Shown: one piece after another, positions 1-6,310 of the stretch
Position numbering within the stretch: position 1 is the first letter of the stretch
Layout of the letters: every line of letters starts with the position of its first letter
The notes under the pieces: model-generated
Database searches by the model: none
The model's input: only the letters and a program-made list of their open reading frames with translations
Told to the model about the DNA's origin: nothing
Translations under genes and position numbers: made by a program
Source of the DNA: an uncultured Clostridia bacterium
GTDB taxonomy: Bacteria > Bacillota_A > Clostridia > TANB77 > CAG-508
Reading direction: 5' to 3'
Length of the DNA stretch: 6,430 bases
Assembly (NCBI GenBank): GCA_947628465.1
Contig: CANQZZ010000078.1
Coordinates: forward strand, 1 to 6,430

Positions 1-434
1 GGGTCTGTAATTACTGTTACATCTTGATAGTTTTTGGCTGCACTTCTAAGCATTGTAGGTCCACCTATATCAATGTTTTCAACTGCATCTTCCCTTTTTA
101 CATTTTCTTTTAATATTGTTTGTTTAAAAGGATATAAATTTACAACAACAAAATCTATTGTATCTACATCTAAATCTTGTAATTGTTTCATATGATTAGG
201 ATTACTTCTCATTGCTAAAATTCCTGCATGTACTTTTGGGTGAAGTGTTTTTACCCTACCATCTAAACATTCAGGAAAACCTGTAAGTTCAGAAATTTCT
301 ATTGCTTTTACTCCTTCTTCTTTTAATTTTTTGTATGTACCACCTGTTGAAATAATTTCAATCCCCATGCTCTCTAGTTCTTTTGCAAATTCTACTATTC
401 CTGTTTTGTCAGAAACGCTAATTAATGCTTTCAC
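1..434 (-). CDS. purH: Bifunctional AICAR formyltransferase/IMP cyclohydrolase PurH, N-terminal part (3' end outside window)
   Basis: PurH catalyses the last two steps of de novo IMP synthesis in the cytoplasm: formylation of AICAR, then ring closure. Only the first 144 codons are in the window, so what is visible is the N-terminal IMP cyclohydrolase (MGS-like) domain. The formyltransferase domain lies off the edge. Family motifs seen are SVSDKTG (6-12), [10 protein letters not shown] (28-37), [21 protein letters not shown] (about 53-73), VVNLYPF (97-103) and [14 protein letters not shown] (122-135). The start is GTG, because an ideal AAGGAGGT lies 9 bases upstream and the family N-terminus ([11 protein letters not shown]) begins there. 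In many Firmicutes purH sits inside a pur operon. Here the gene before it is an aspartate kinase with its own terminator, and purH has its own predicted promoter. The identity is secure; only the length is open. Confidence 0.96.
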   Translation of the reverse strand, partial: MKALISVSDKTGIVEFAKELESMGIEIISTGGTYKKLKEEGVKAIEISELTGFPECLDGRVKTLHPKVHAGILAMRSNPNHMKQLQDLDVDTIDFVVVNLYPFKQTILKENVKREDAVENIDIGGPTMLRSAAKNYQDVTVITD

Positions 435-443
435 TTTAAAACT

Positions 444-451
444 ACCTCCTT
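444..451 (-). promoter_or_regulatory. Ribosome binding site of purH
   Basis: The minus strand reads AAGGAGGT, an 8-base match to the Shine-Dalgarno consensus, 9 bases before a GTG. It fixes GTG at 434-432 as the start codon. No competing ATG in the same frame lies upstream. Confidence 0.85.
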
Positions 452-491
452 AAAATACAATAAAATTTTTCTCTTTTCATTTTGCAACTTC

Positions 492-520
492 ATTATATTA
501 CAAAAAAATTAATAATACAA
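492..520 (-). promoter_or_regulatory. Predicted sigma-A promoter of purH
   Basis: A perfect -10 box TATAAT (492-497) lies 17 bases from a weak -35 TTGTAT (515-520; only TTG fits the consensus). It sits after the aspartate kinase terminator and would give a leader of roughly 50 bases for purH. That leader is too short for a purine riboswitch. The DNA is very AT-rich, so a perfect -10 alone could arise by chance. Confidence 0.45.
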
Positions 521-534
521 CATTAAAATTCAAT

Positions 535-568
535 ATATTAATAAAGACAGGCCTCATTTTGCCTGCCT
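535..568 (-). terminator. Rho-independent terminator after aspartate kinase
   Basis: Six bases past the aspartate kinase stop, the minus strand has AGGCAGGC, an 8-base loop and GCCTGTCT, then TTTATTAATA. The 8-pair stem is complete only on this strand, where the odd pair is G-U; on the plus strand it would be A-C. This supports minus-strand use. The stem is GC-rich for this region, but the T-tract is interrupted. Confidence 0.75.
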
Positions 569-574
569 AGAATT

Positions 575-1300
575 TTATTTAACAATCGTTCCTTCATTTT
601 CTACAAAAGTAGATTTTACTATTATTGGAACATTATATTTTTTTGCCATTTCTACACACTTTGTGTGAAGAACTTTTGCACCGTTTTTAGCCATTTCTAT
701 CATTTTATCATAAGAAATGGACTCATATTTAATTGCGTTTTTATTTTTATTTGGATCTTCTGAATATACTCCATCTACATCAGTATAAATATATAATTTA
801 TCTGCTTTTAGATATGAAGCAAGTGCTACTGCTGTTGTGTCAGAGCCTCCTCTACCGAGTGTTGTTATATCACCTGATTTAGTAACTCCTTGAAATCCAG
901 CAACAATAACTATTTTATTTTTATCTAATTGATTTAATATTTTTTCTGTGTTTATATCTATTATATTTGCATTACCATAAACATCATCTGTTATAATTGG
1001 AACTTGCCATCCTGTATACGATACTGCATCATATCCAAGTTCTTTTAGGTAAATTGCAAGTTTTGATATAGTAATTTGCTCACCAGTTGAAAGCAAAACA
1101 TCATGTTCTCTTTTATCTGGATTATTTGATATCTCTTGTTCTTCTAAAACCAATCTATCTGTTGTTTTACCTTGTGCTGAAACTACAACAACTACTCTAT
1201 TATTTGCTTCATATTCTTTTATTACATGTTTGCATACATTAAAAAGCCTTTCCTTATCTGCTACAGAAGTTCCTCCAAATTTTTGTACAACTATGCCCAT
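575..1300 (-). CDS. lysC: Aspartate kinase, catalytic domain only (no ACT domains)
   Basis: Aspartate kinase phosphorylates L-aspartate, the first step to lysine/diaminopimelate, threonine and methionine. The 241-residue protein shows the full amino-acid-kinase fold signature: KFGGTS (7-12), SAQGKTTD (41-48), STGEQ (71-75), GRGGSDTTA (149-157), the nucleotide-site segment TDVDGVYSEDP (173-183) and GAKVLHTKCVE (208-218). Usual aspartokinases are about 400 residues, with two C-terminal ACT domains that bind lysine or threonine. This one stops at NEGTIVK, right where the catalytic domain normally ends, and a terminator follows, so the short form looks genuine. ATG is supported by AGAGGTG (1308-1314) 7 bases upstream. 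The gap to prfB is 101 bases, too short for a lysine riboswitch. The symbol lysC is given by function; which isozyme it corresponds to (lysC, dapG or thrD type) cannot be decided. Confidence 0.93.
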   Translation of the reverse strand: MGIVVQKFGGTSVADKERLFNVCKHVIKEYEANNRVVVVVSAQGKTTDRLVLEEQEISNNPDKREHDVLLSTGEQITISKLAIYLKELGYDAVSYTGWQVPIITDDVYGNANIIDINTEKILNQLDKNKIVIVAGFQGVTKSGDITTLGRGGSDTTAVALASYLKADKLYIYTDVDGVYSEDPNKNKNAIKYESISYDKMIEMAKNGAKVLHTKCVEMAKKYNVPIIVKSTFVENEGTIVK

Positions 1301-1349
1301 ATTTTGGCACCTCTTTATTATTTTAAGTATAAATAAAATCTAAGTTTAA

Positions 1350-1377
1350 ATTCTATCTATTTTATTGCATTTAGCAA
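1350..1377 (-). promoter_or_regulatory. Possible promoter of aspartate kinase
   Basis: TTGCTA (1372-1377) and TAGAAT (1350-1355) are 16 bases apart on the minus strand. They match the consensus at 4 and 5 of 6 positions. No terminator is visible after prfB, so the kinase may instead be read through from upstream. Weak evidence in AT-rich DNA. Confidence 0.25.
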
Positions 1378-1401
1378 TTATTATATTATATTATTTTTTA
1401 T

Positions 1402-2521
1402 TTAGCTTTGTTCTTTGTTTTTTGATATAAATTTTAAATAGCTTTCCATAAAGCCATTTAAATCCCCATTCATTACAGCTTCTACATTACCTACTTCATA
1501 ATTTGTTCTATGGTCTTTTACTAAAGTATAAGGGCAAAATACATAAGAACGTATTTGACTCCCCCAAGCTATATCTTTTTGAACACCTTTTAAATCTTCT
1601 ATTTTATCTTTATGTTCTTTTTCTTTTAATTCTAATAGTTTTGATTTAAGCATTCTCATAGCTGTTTCTTTGTTTTGTATTTGAGACCTTTCAGATTGAC
1701 ATGATACCACAATGTTTGTAGGAATGTGTGTAATTCTAACTGCAGAATCTGTTTTATTTATATGCTGTCCACCTGCTCCTGATGCTCTATATGTATCTAT
1801 TCTTAAATCTTGCACGTTTATATCTAGTTCTACATCTTCAGAGATTTCAGGTAATACTTCTAAAGAAGCAAAAGATGTATGTCTTCTTCCACCACTATCA
1901 AATGGTGAAATTCTAACTAATCTATGTACGCCCATTTCTCCTTTAAGATAGCCATAAGCGTTTTCTCCAGAGATTAGAAAAGTTACACTTTTAATTCCTG
2001 CCTCATCGCCTTCTAAATAATCCAATTCTTTTACTGTATATCCGTTGGATGCAGCCCATTTAGAGTACATTCTATATAACATCTCTACCCAATCTTGCGA
2101 CTCTGTTCCTCCAGCTCCTGGATGCAAGGTAAGTATAGCATTATTTTTATCATACTTACCAGATAATAATGTTTGTATTTCTAACTTTTCTATTTCCTTT
2201 TCTAAGTTGCTTGTATTTTCAATTAATTCATCTGCTAATTCTTTATCGTATTCTACTAGCAATAAATCATTTAATCCTTCAATATTAAAAATTTCTGTTT
2301 CTATTTTATTATATATCTCTAATTTATTTTTTATCGATTTTATTTGAGATAGAATTGGTGTAGTTTTTTCTGGGTTTTGCCAAAAATCTTCACTATTTGT
2401 TGTTTCTTCTAATTCCTTTAGTTTTAATTTTAAATTAGAAATGTCAAAGTGAATCACCTATATTTTTTAATTTTGCCTTGATATATGAAATTTTATGCTT
2501 ATTATCTTCTAATTCTATCAC
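1402..2521 (-). CDS. prfB: Peptide chain release factor 2 (RF2), expressed by programmed +1 frameshift
   Basis: RF2 releases the finished peptide at UGA and UAA codons on the ribosome. Translation starts at GTG (2521-2519), with AAGGGGTG 7 bases upstream. It runs 25 codons (IELEDNKHKISYIKAKLKNIGDSL after the start) to TGA at 2446-2444, and continues after a +1 slip (base 2446 skipped) into the frame beginning DISNLKLKL, ending with TAA at 1402-1404. The joined protein has 372 residues. The stop-recognition SPF falls at 205-207 and the catalytic GGQ at 250-252, the same numbers as E. coli RF2, which supports this start and join. Residue 246, before GAGGQ, is Ala, as in many bacteria. Reading only the long frame gives a false 351-residue protein starting at GTG 2457. 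The gene follows the membrane-protein gene by 18 bases and is probably cotranscribed with it. Scarce RF2 lengthens the pause at the in-frame TGA and raises its own synthesis. Confidence 0.96.
2443..2459 (-). promoter_or_regulatory. prfB programmed +1 frameshift site
   Basis: The minus strand reads AGGTGAT-TCA-CTT-TGA-C. CTT TGA C is the classical RF2 slippery sequence: the Leu tRNA slips from CUU to UUU and the next codon read is GAC. AGGTGAT (2453-2459) is an internal Shine-Dalgarno-like stimulator ending 3 bases before CTT. It matches the 3' part of GGAGGTGATC rather than the AGGGGG seen in E. coli. The TGA is codon 26, as in E. coli. Confidence 0.93.
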
Positions 2522-2528
2522 TAAAGTG

Positions 2529-2536
2529 CACCCCTT
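2529..2536 (-). promoter_or_regulatory. Ribosome binding site of prfB
   Basis: AAGGGGTG on the minus strand lies 7 bases before GTG 2521. It decides the true start of prfB in the zero frame, upstream of the frameshift. It sits within the 18 bases after the TAA of the preceding gene. Confidence 0.75.
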
Positions 2537-2539
2537 TTA

Positions 2540-3001
2540 TTAGTTATTTGCTAATATCTCATTAACTTTTTCTAGTAAGCCTTCAGGCATTTTTATTGTA
2601 AGTTTTGTGTTTGTATTATCATTATTATAAAAACAATAATCTTTTAAATCTGATTGGAATATATAATATACGCCATTAGTTAAATCTAGTTTAATATCAT
2701 TTTCTACTACAAGATATGGTGTCATGTCATCTTGTTCTAATGACGGATTTTCGCATACACTTTTAAGTTCTTTTATTTGTTTTTTATTAGTAATTTCAAT
2801 TGTTCTTTCAACATTAAAATCGTCATCATATATTTCTATTATTATTTTTTCTACATCCTCATTTTTAGTTTCGTTTTGTGCTTTTGCTCCGGAATTATTT
2901 GAATTATTAACTACAGCTTTTGTTATAAAAAAGACTGCTACTGCAACTACTATTATAACTGCAACTATAGAACATATTATAATGATTTTTCTTTTACTCA
3001 T
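2540..3001 (-). CDS. Small membrane-anchored protein of unknown function
   Basis: I do not recognise the family. The 153-residue protein has a short basic N-terminus (MSKRK), one strong hydrophobic helix (about residues 6-31, rich in I and V) and then a hydrophilic linker rich in N, S, K and E (about 32-50). The remaining 100 residues alternate short beta-like segments (IIIEIY, RTIEI, YLVVENDIKLDL, GVYYIF, TKLTIKM) and end with a helix. This suggests a signal anchor with a small folded domain outside the cell. There is no lipobox. Two cysteines lie in the outer part (83 and 123) and could pair. ATG is supported by GGGAGGT (3011-3017) 9 bases upstream. The gene has the best promoter in the window, an inverted repeat in its leader, and prfB 18 bases downstream, so it heads a unit with prfB. 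Nothing else points to its job. Confidence 0.85.
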   Translation of the reverse strand: MSKRKIIIICSIVAVIIVVAVAVFFITKAVVNNSNNSGAKAQNETKNEDVEKIIIEIYDDDFNVERTIEITNKKQIKELKSVCENPSLEQDDMTPYLVVENDIKLDLTNGVYYIFQSDLKDYCFYNNDNTNTKLTIKMPEGLLEKVNEILANN

Positions 3002-3019
3002 CTTTTGCAGACCTCCCTT

Positions 3020-3040
3020 TCAAAATGCAACGCATTTTGA
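3020..3040 (-). repeat. Perfect inverted repeat in the leader of the membrane-protein gene
   Basis: The minus strand reads TCAAAATGC-GTT-GCATTTTGA, a 9-pair perfect stem with a 3-base centre. It lies between the predicted transcription start (near 3051) and the GGGAGGT ribosome binding site, ending 2 bases before AAAGGGAGGT. It could be a repressor operator just downstream of the promoter or an RNA hairpin influencing translation. It is not a terminator, because no T-tract follows on the minus strand. I cannot assign it to a known regulator. Confidence 0.6.
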
Positions 3041-3057
3041 TTCTTAATTTACCAATA

Positions 3058-3086
3058 AATATACCATGTAAATAGTCTTCTGTCAA
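3058..3086 (-). promoter_or_regulatory. Strong predicted sigma-A promoter of the membrane protein-prfB unit
   Basis: The perfect -35 TTGACA (3081-3086), a 17-base spacer, and -10 TATATT (3058-3063) preceded by TGG (extended -10) make this the best promoter in the window. It starts only 15 bases after the stop of the upstream gene and would give a leader of about 50 bases. Confidence 0.75.
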
Positions 3087-3100
3087 ATCAAATTTATTTA

Positions 3101-4126
3101 CTAAGGATGATTTATTTTAGAAATATCTAAATCACTAAATCCAGCAAGACTAAGTCCTTCAGCATCATAAAAACTTGTCATTCCTTTATTATCTTCATTC
3201 CTGAAAAATTCATAAGCATGTACTAATAACTCAATATCTATTTTATCCTTTAGAAAGCTACTAATAGCTTTTAATATTCGATTTTTTCCCTCTAATTTTC
3301 CTGTATAATATTCAAATGAATCATAATCCCATTTTTCATCACACACAAATTGCCCATCATCGACTAAATAATATCCTGAGCCCATCATATCTGATGAATC
3401 ACAGTTTCCTCTTGCTAGATATTCTTTTATATCCGGTTTCCATGTCCTTAAATAATACAAAACAAAAATGTCACCATTATCGTCAAAATTTCGCATTGAT
3501 GGATTTTCTGAAATTAGAATATCTCCCTTTTTGAATGGAGTTGGCATATACACAAAAATATTATCAATATCTAATAAATTATCTTCTTGGCGATATATTC
3601 TTACTAATTTAGGAATTTTATCTATAACACGATAATTTGCATAAATTAGTTTATCTTCTTTCCCAAAGATTTTCTTTGTAATAGTAAAATAAATAGTATC
3701 ATCATATTCGTCTATATAGTCTTTCACATCTTTATATGTTTCCTTAAATGTTCTTTTTAAATTCTCTATTATTTCATAGCCTCTGCTATGTTCTCTTGTT
3801 GATTTGTTATATTCATCCCATGTATAAACACAATTATCTTCTTCTCTTACTAAATCTTCATAAGTTTTTCTATTTCTTTCTATTTCTTCTTTTATCATTG
3901 TTTTTACACTATCATAATGGTTGCAATTTATTCTTTCAATAACTTCCATATCTGGATAATTATCTATCAAATCTTGATATTTTCTATTCTTTTCTTCTAA
4001 GTCCATTTCTTTATTTCTATATACTAAAACTGCAAGTTCTTCTGTGTTAAATTTATAACCTATTTCTCTACAATAATTTCCTATTGTTTTTGAATTTATT
4101 AAACTATAATCATCTTTTTCTTTCAT
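3101..4126 (-). CDS. Hypothetical protein, second member of a tandem paralogous pair
   Basis: The function is unknown. The 341 residues carry no signal peptide or membrane helix, are highly charged, and are probably cytoplasmic. The N-terminal block, about residues 8-92 (SKTIGNYCREIGYKFNTEEL, LEEKNRKYQDLI, YPDMEV, HYDSVKTMI), resembles from memory a hypothetical-protein type common in gut clostridia; this is not verified. A C-terminal block (about 197-308) has PFKKGDILI (197-205), a beta-rich stretch with Cys242 and Cys262, then KWDYDSFEYYTGKLEG (265-280) and a helix. The same layout recurs in the gene just upstream (FKVGD 147-151, WEY 213-215). ATG 4126 follows the neighbour's TAA by 3 bases, and its ribosome binding site (GGAGAG) lies within that neighbour's last codons, so the two are an operon and perhaps translationally coupled. 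It ends with TAG followed at once by TAA. No terminator follows. Confidence 0.87.
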   Translation of the reverse strand: MKEKDDYSLINSKTIGNYCREIGYKFNTEELAVLVYRNKEMDLEEKNRKYQDLIDNYPDMEVIERINCNHYDSVKTMIKEEIERNRKTYEDLVREEDNCVYTWDEYNKSTREHSRGYEIIENLKRTFKETYKDVKDYIDEYDDTIYFTITKKIFGKEDKLIYANYRVIDKIPKLVRIYRQEDNLLDIDNIFVYMPTPFKKGDILISENPSMRNFDDNGDIFVLYYLRTWKPDIKEYLARGNCDSSDMMGSGYYLVDDGQFVCDEKWDYDSFEYYTGKLEGKNRILKAISSFLKDKIDIELLVHAYEFFRNEDNKGMTSFYDAEGLSLAGFSDLDISKINHP

Positions 4127-4129
4127 CTT

Positions 4130-4978
4130 TTACTCTCCTATCTCATTTTTTAATACTTTTTTATAATAATTACTTTTATTTTTATCTTGCTCTCTTAAAG
4201 AAATTTGTCCGCATTTCAATTTGTTCCAAGTGTCTCTATTTATTCTTATTTCCCTTTTTAATATCTTCCTTAGTACATCTATTGGTGAGTTTTTTTCTAT
4301 TTCTCCATCATATAAAGCTATCTGTTCCTCATGATATTCCCAAGTATATATTCCTGGCGAATAATTTTCTTCTACTACTTCAGATAGAGCATAAGTATTT
4401 CTTAAATATTTTTGACCTTCTATTTTTCTTGGCAAAAATCTTACAACATAAATATTATTATTTTCGGAATAATCATAATATGATAAATCTTCTAATTTAT
4501 TATTGGGCTTTATAATTTTTACTACATCACCTACTTTAAATTTTGTTCCTGCATTTTTTAGTAAATCATTCGGCTTTAAATATAATGAGTTGTGTCCTAC
4601 TACTTCTTTTTGATTAGGTAAATACCTTATACAAATATTTGTTGTTCTTCCTAAATAATCTAATATGTATTCTTTATGTGTTGGTTCGTATATTAGTAAT
4701 TCTTCTATTTCTTCAAATATATCTAGTGTTTTATCAAATTTTTCTGCATATTCTATATCTTCTTCTATAACTCTAAAATCATAATCCACGAGTTCATCTT
4801 TTATACATTGATTTACTGATTGATTTTTGTCTTTGCAAAAAGAATATAACTTCTTTGTTATAAAATTTAATCCAAATTCTTTTGCTCTTTCAAAATTGCT
4901 AAATACTTCCTCATACTCATCTTCTATTACATCTTCTCTATAAGCATATACCTTCGCTAATAGTAGATATGTTTTCAT
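4130..4978 (-). CDS. Hypothetical protein, first member of a tandem paralogous pair
   Basis: The function is unknown. The 282 residues are acidic in the first half and basic at the end (KNKSNYYKKVLKNE), with no signal peptide or membrane helix. The N-terminal part (about 1-97: MKTYLLLAKVYAY, FSNFERAKEFGLNFITKKLYSF, YDFRVIE) has the look of the short cytoplasmic modules that start with a beta strand, follow with an F-x-x-x-x-x-A-x-x-x-G helix and close with a beta strand. This resemblance is an impression only. The later part has an FKVGDVVKII strand (147-156), a YVVRFL strand (177-182), YTWEY (211-215) and the DVLRKILKREI helix (234-244). It matches the C-terminal block of the downstream gene in order and spacing (GD-to-W[DE]Y distance nearly equal). 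ATG is supported by AAGGAGTG (4986-4993), 7 bases upstream. No convincing promoter was found ahead of it. Confidence 0.86.
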   Translation of the reverse strand: MKTYLLLAKVYAYREDVIEDEYEEVFSNFERAKEFGLNFITKKLYSFCKDKNQSVNQCIKDELVDYDFRVIEEDIEYAEKFDKTLDIFEEIEELLIYEPTHKEYILDYLGRTTNICIRYLPNQKEVVGHNSLYLKPNDLLKNAGTKFKVGDVVKIIKPNNKLEDLSYYDYSENNNIYVVRFLPRKIEGQKYLRNTYALSEVVEENYSPGIYTWEYHEEQIALYDGEIEKNSPIDVLRKILKREIRINRDTWNKLKCGQISLREQDKNKSNYYKKVLKNEIGE

Positions 4979-5091
4979 ATTTTCACACTCCTTTAATTAT
5001 ATTACTTTAGTTTTTTTTAATCTGCAATAAAGCTGGTCACAAAATGTTTTAGCATTGTTGCAAAGATAATGATATTGTCACACTCTTCAAT

Positions 5092-5142
5092 AAAAAATAC
5101 ACCTTAAAATATTAGATTTTACTAATATTTCAAGGTGTATTT
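5092..5142 (-). terminator. Rho-independent terminator after the alpha/beta-hydrolase gene
   Basis: An exceptionally long hairpin has arms at 5095-5115 and 5122-5142: 21 pairs with a 6-base loop. It is followed on the minus strand by a run of six T (partly within the stem base) and ATTG. The single non-Watson-Crick pair is G-U on the minus strand but A-C on the plus strand, which points to minus-strand RNA. The outer part holds ATACACCTT/AAGGTGTAT. It lies 87 bases after the hydrolase stop. Confidence 0.85.
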
Positions 5143-5229
5143 CACTATTTGATATATACTGTTTAAAGATTACTTAATTTCTCTCATAATTATTGCCTGC
5201 TTTCTCTTATTATTATTAATTTATATAAA

Positions 5230-6282
5230 TTATAATTCAATTTCTAATTCAGATTGTTTTTCTCTGCCTTTTTGATAAATTTCCTCTATATCTTTACAAC
5301 AACCTTGTGCATTTGGATTAAGTTGCTTATGATTTAAATAGAATTCAACCATTTGTCTTATTAAAAATTTTGAAGATGGAGTCTTTACTGAATTGTAAAT
5401 ATCTCTATGCGTTGAACCAATAACAACTATACCTTCCATATCTACACCAAACTTTTTATTTGCTTCTATTGATTTTTTATATCGTTCGTTTAATGATTTA
5501 CCAAATAATGCACGTTGTAAAATTCCAACATCTTTTGGAGTTGAAACATTTCTAAAAGACATATCATGCATAGGTGCTGCAATTTGCTTATTAGAAATTA
5601 TTTTATCCCCATTTATATCAAAATTTCCAGGTGTTTCTGCTTCTTTTTCTCCAACATAATATCCAAACTGAATTTGTCTGTATGCTTCTGCGTTGAATTT
5701 CTTTCCAAATAATTCTTCATAATCTTGTATTCCTATAGGAAATTTTATTTTTTTAGTTGGAACAGGGATTGTACCTGCTGCTCCACCTATTAATGCTCTA
5801 TTTATAATTTCAGGATATATTAACGCAAATCTTTGAGCAAACACCCCTGAAGCAGAATATCCATTTAAAAATATTTTCTCTTGCACATCTTTACCAGTTA
5901 TCATTTTTATTTGTAATCTTGCATCTTCTATACAATTTTTAACTTTCTCATGTATACCATATTGTTGAACAGACTCTACAGATAATTGTTGAAAATCTGT
6001 CAGTCCTTTTAAACAAGGAACAATAGGAATTACTATTGGAAAATTAGTTATAAAATCAACATATGACTTTTCAATGGGGTTTTCTCTCTCAGACATAGCA
6101 TGTTGGACATTTTCAAAATAATCTTCTTTTTCTTCTCCTCCTGCATTATATGTTTCAACAAACATTTCAGAATTATTTTTTATACTATTTGGTATTCCTA
6201 TAATATATTTTATATCATCTTTTTGGCAAATATATAAATCAATATTTCCAAATTTATTTGAAATAGTTTTATATTTTTTCAT
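5230..6282 (-). CDS. Predicted alpha/beta-hydrolase (serine hydrolase), substrate unknown
   Basis: The 350-residue protein has the nucleophile elbow of an alpha/beta-hydrolase: strand KIFLN, then GYSASG (141-146) with Ser143 as candidate nucleophile, then helix VFAQRFALIYPE (147-158). The next strand, ALIGGAAG (163-170), is also typical of the fold. His292 in VIGSTHRDIY (287-296) is a plausible catalytic His, near the end of the core. The acid cannot be assigned. The fifth position of G-x-S-x-G is Ser (145) with Gly at 146, as in GxSASG variants. There is no signal peptide or membrane segment, so it is probably cytoplasmic. It could be an esterase, peptidase or lactonase; the sequence does not say which. 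A segment NFDINGDKI (220-228) superficially resembles a calcium loop. GGAG (6288-6291) supports ATG 6282. It follows the SEC-C fragment by 28 bases and ends before a strong terminator. Confidence 0.86.
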   Translation of the reverse strand: MKKYKTISNKFGNIDLYICQKDDIKYIIGIPNSIKNNSEMFVETYNAGGEEKEDYFENVQHAMSERENPIEKSYVDFITNFPIVIPIVPCLKGLTDFQQLSVESVQQYGIHEKVKNCIEDARLQIKMITGKDVQEKIFLNGYSASGVFAQRFALIYPEIINRALIGGAAGTIPVPTKKIKFPIGIQDYEELFGKKFNAEAYRQIQFGYYVGEKEAETPGNFDINGDKIISNKQIAAPMHDMSFRNVSTPKDVGILQRALFGKSLNERYKKSIEANKKFGVDMEGIVVIGSTHRDIYNSVKTPSSKFLIRQMVEFYLNHKQLNPNAQGCCKDIEEIYQKGREKQSELEIEL

Positions 6283-6310
6283 ATTTACTCCAATATATAG
6301 AAAACTTTAT

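Noticed and set aside
435..491. Purine riboswitch in the purH leader
   Set aside because: The predicted leader is about 50 bases and shows no purine-aptamer core or paired arms.
1365..1379. Small inverted repeat ATTGC-N5-GCAAT between prfB and aspartate kinase
   Set aside because: Only 5 pairs and no T-tract on the minus strand. It overlaps the possible promoter; not a credible terminator.
1301..1401. Lysine riboswitch before aspartate kinase
   Set aside because: The gap is 101 bases, shorter than the aptamer, and almost pure A/T without its conserved junctions.
1402..2457. prfB starting at GTG 2457 as a 351-residue protein
   Set aside because: That GTG lies inside the frameshift stimulator and has no suitable ribosome binding site. 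The zero-frame GTG at 2521 plus the +1 shift reproduces the exact RF2 residue numbering.
1712..4515. Plus-strand open frames (1712-1951, 2045-2347, 2724-3047, 3316-3534, 3748-3942, 4084-4515)
   Set aside because: They lie opposite well-supported minus-strand genes. Their products are low-complexity (runs of L, F, S and H) and match no family I recognise; they are antisense shadows of A/T-rich codons.
5017..5107. Minus-strand open stretch after the terminator (about 29 codons, ending FVTSFIAD)
   Set aside because: The only ATG gives 12 residues, without a proper ribosome binding site. It overlaps the terminator, and no family is recognisable.
5170..5220. Short open stretch on the minus strand downstream of the hydrolase (encodes NNNKRKQAIIMREIK before a stop)
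   Set aside because: It has no start codon in frame except an internal ATG giving 5 residues, and no ribosome binding site. It is too short to support as a gene, although its look is coding-like.
5218..5231. 14-base palindrome AATTTATATAAATT at the hydrolase stop
   Set aside because: It consists only of A and T in an A/T-rich spacer; it is expected by chance and has no associated feature.
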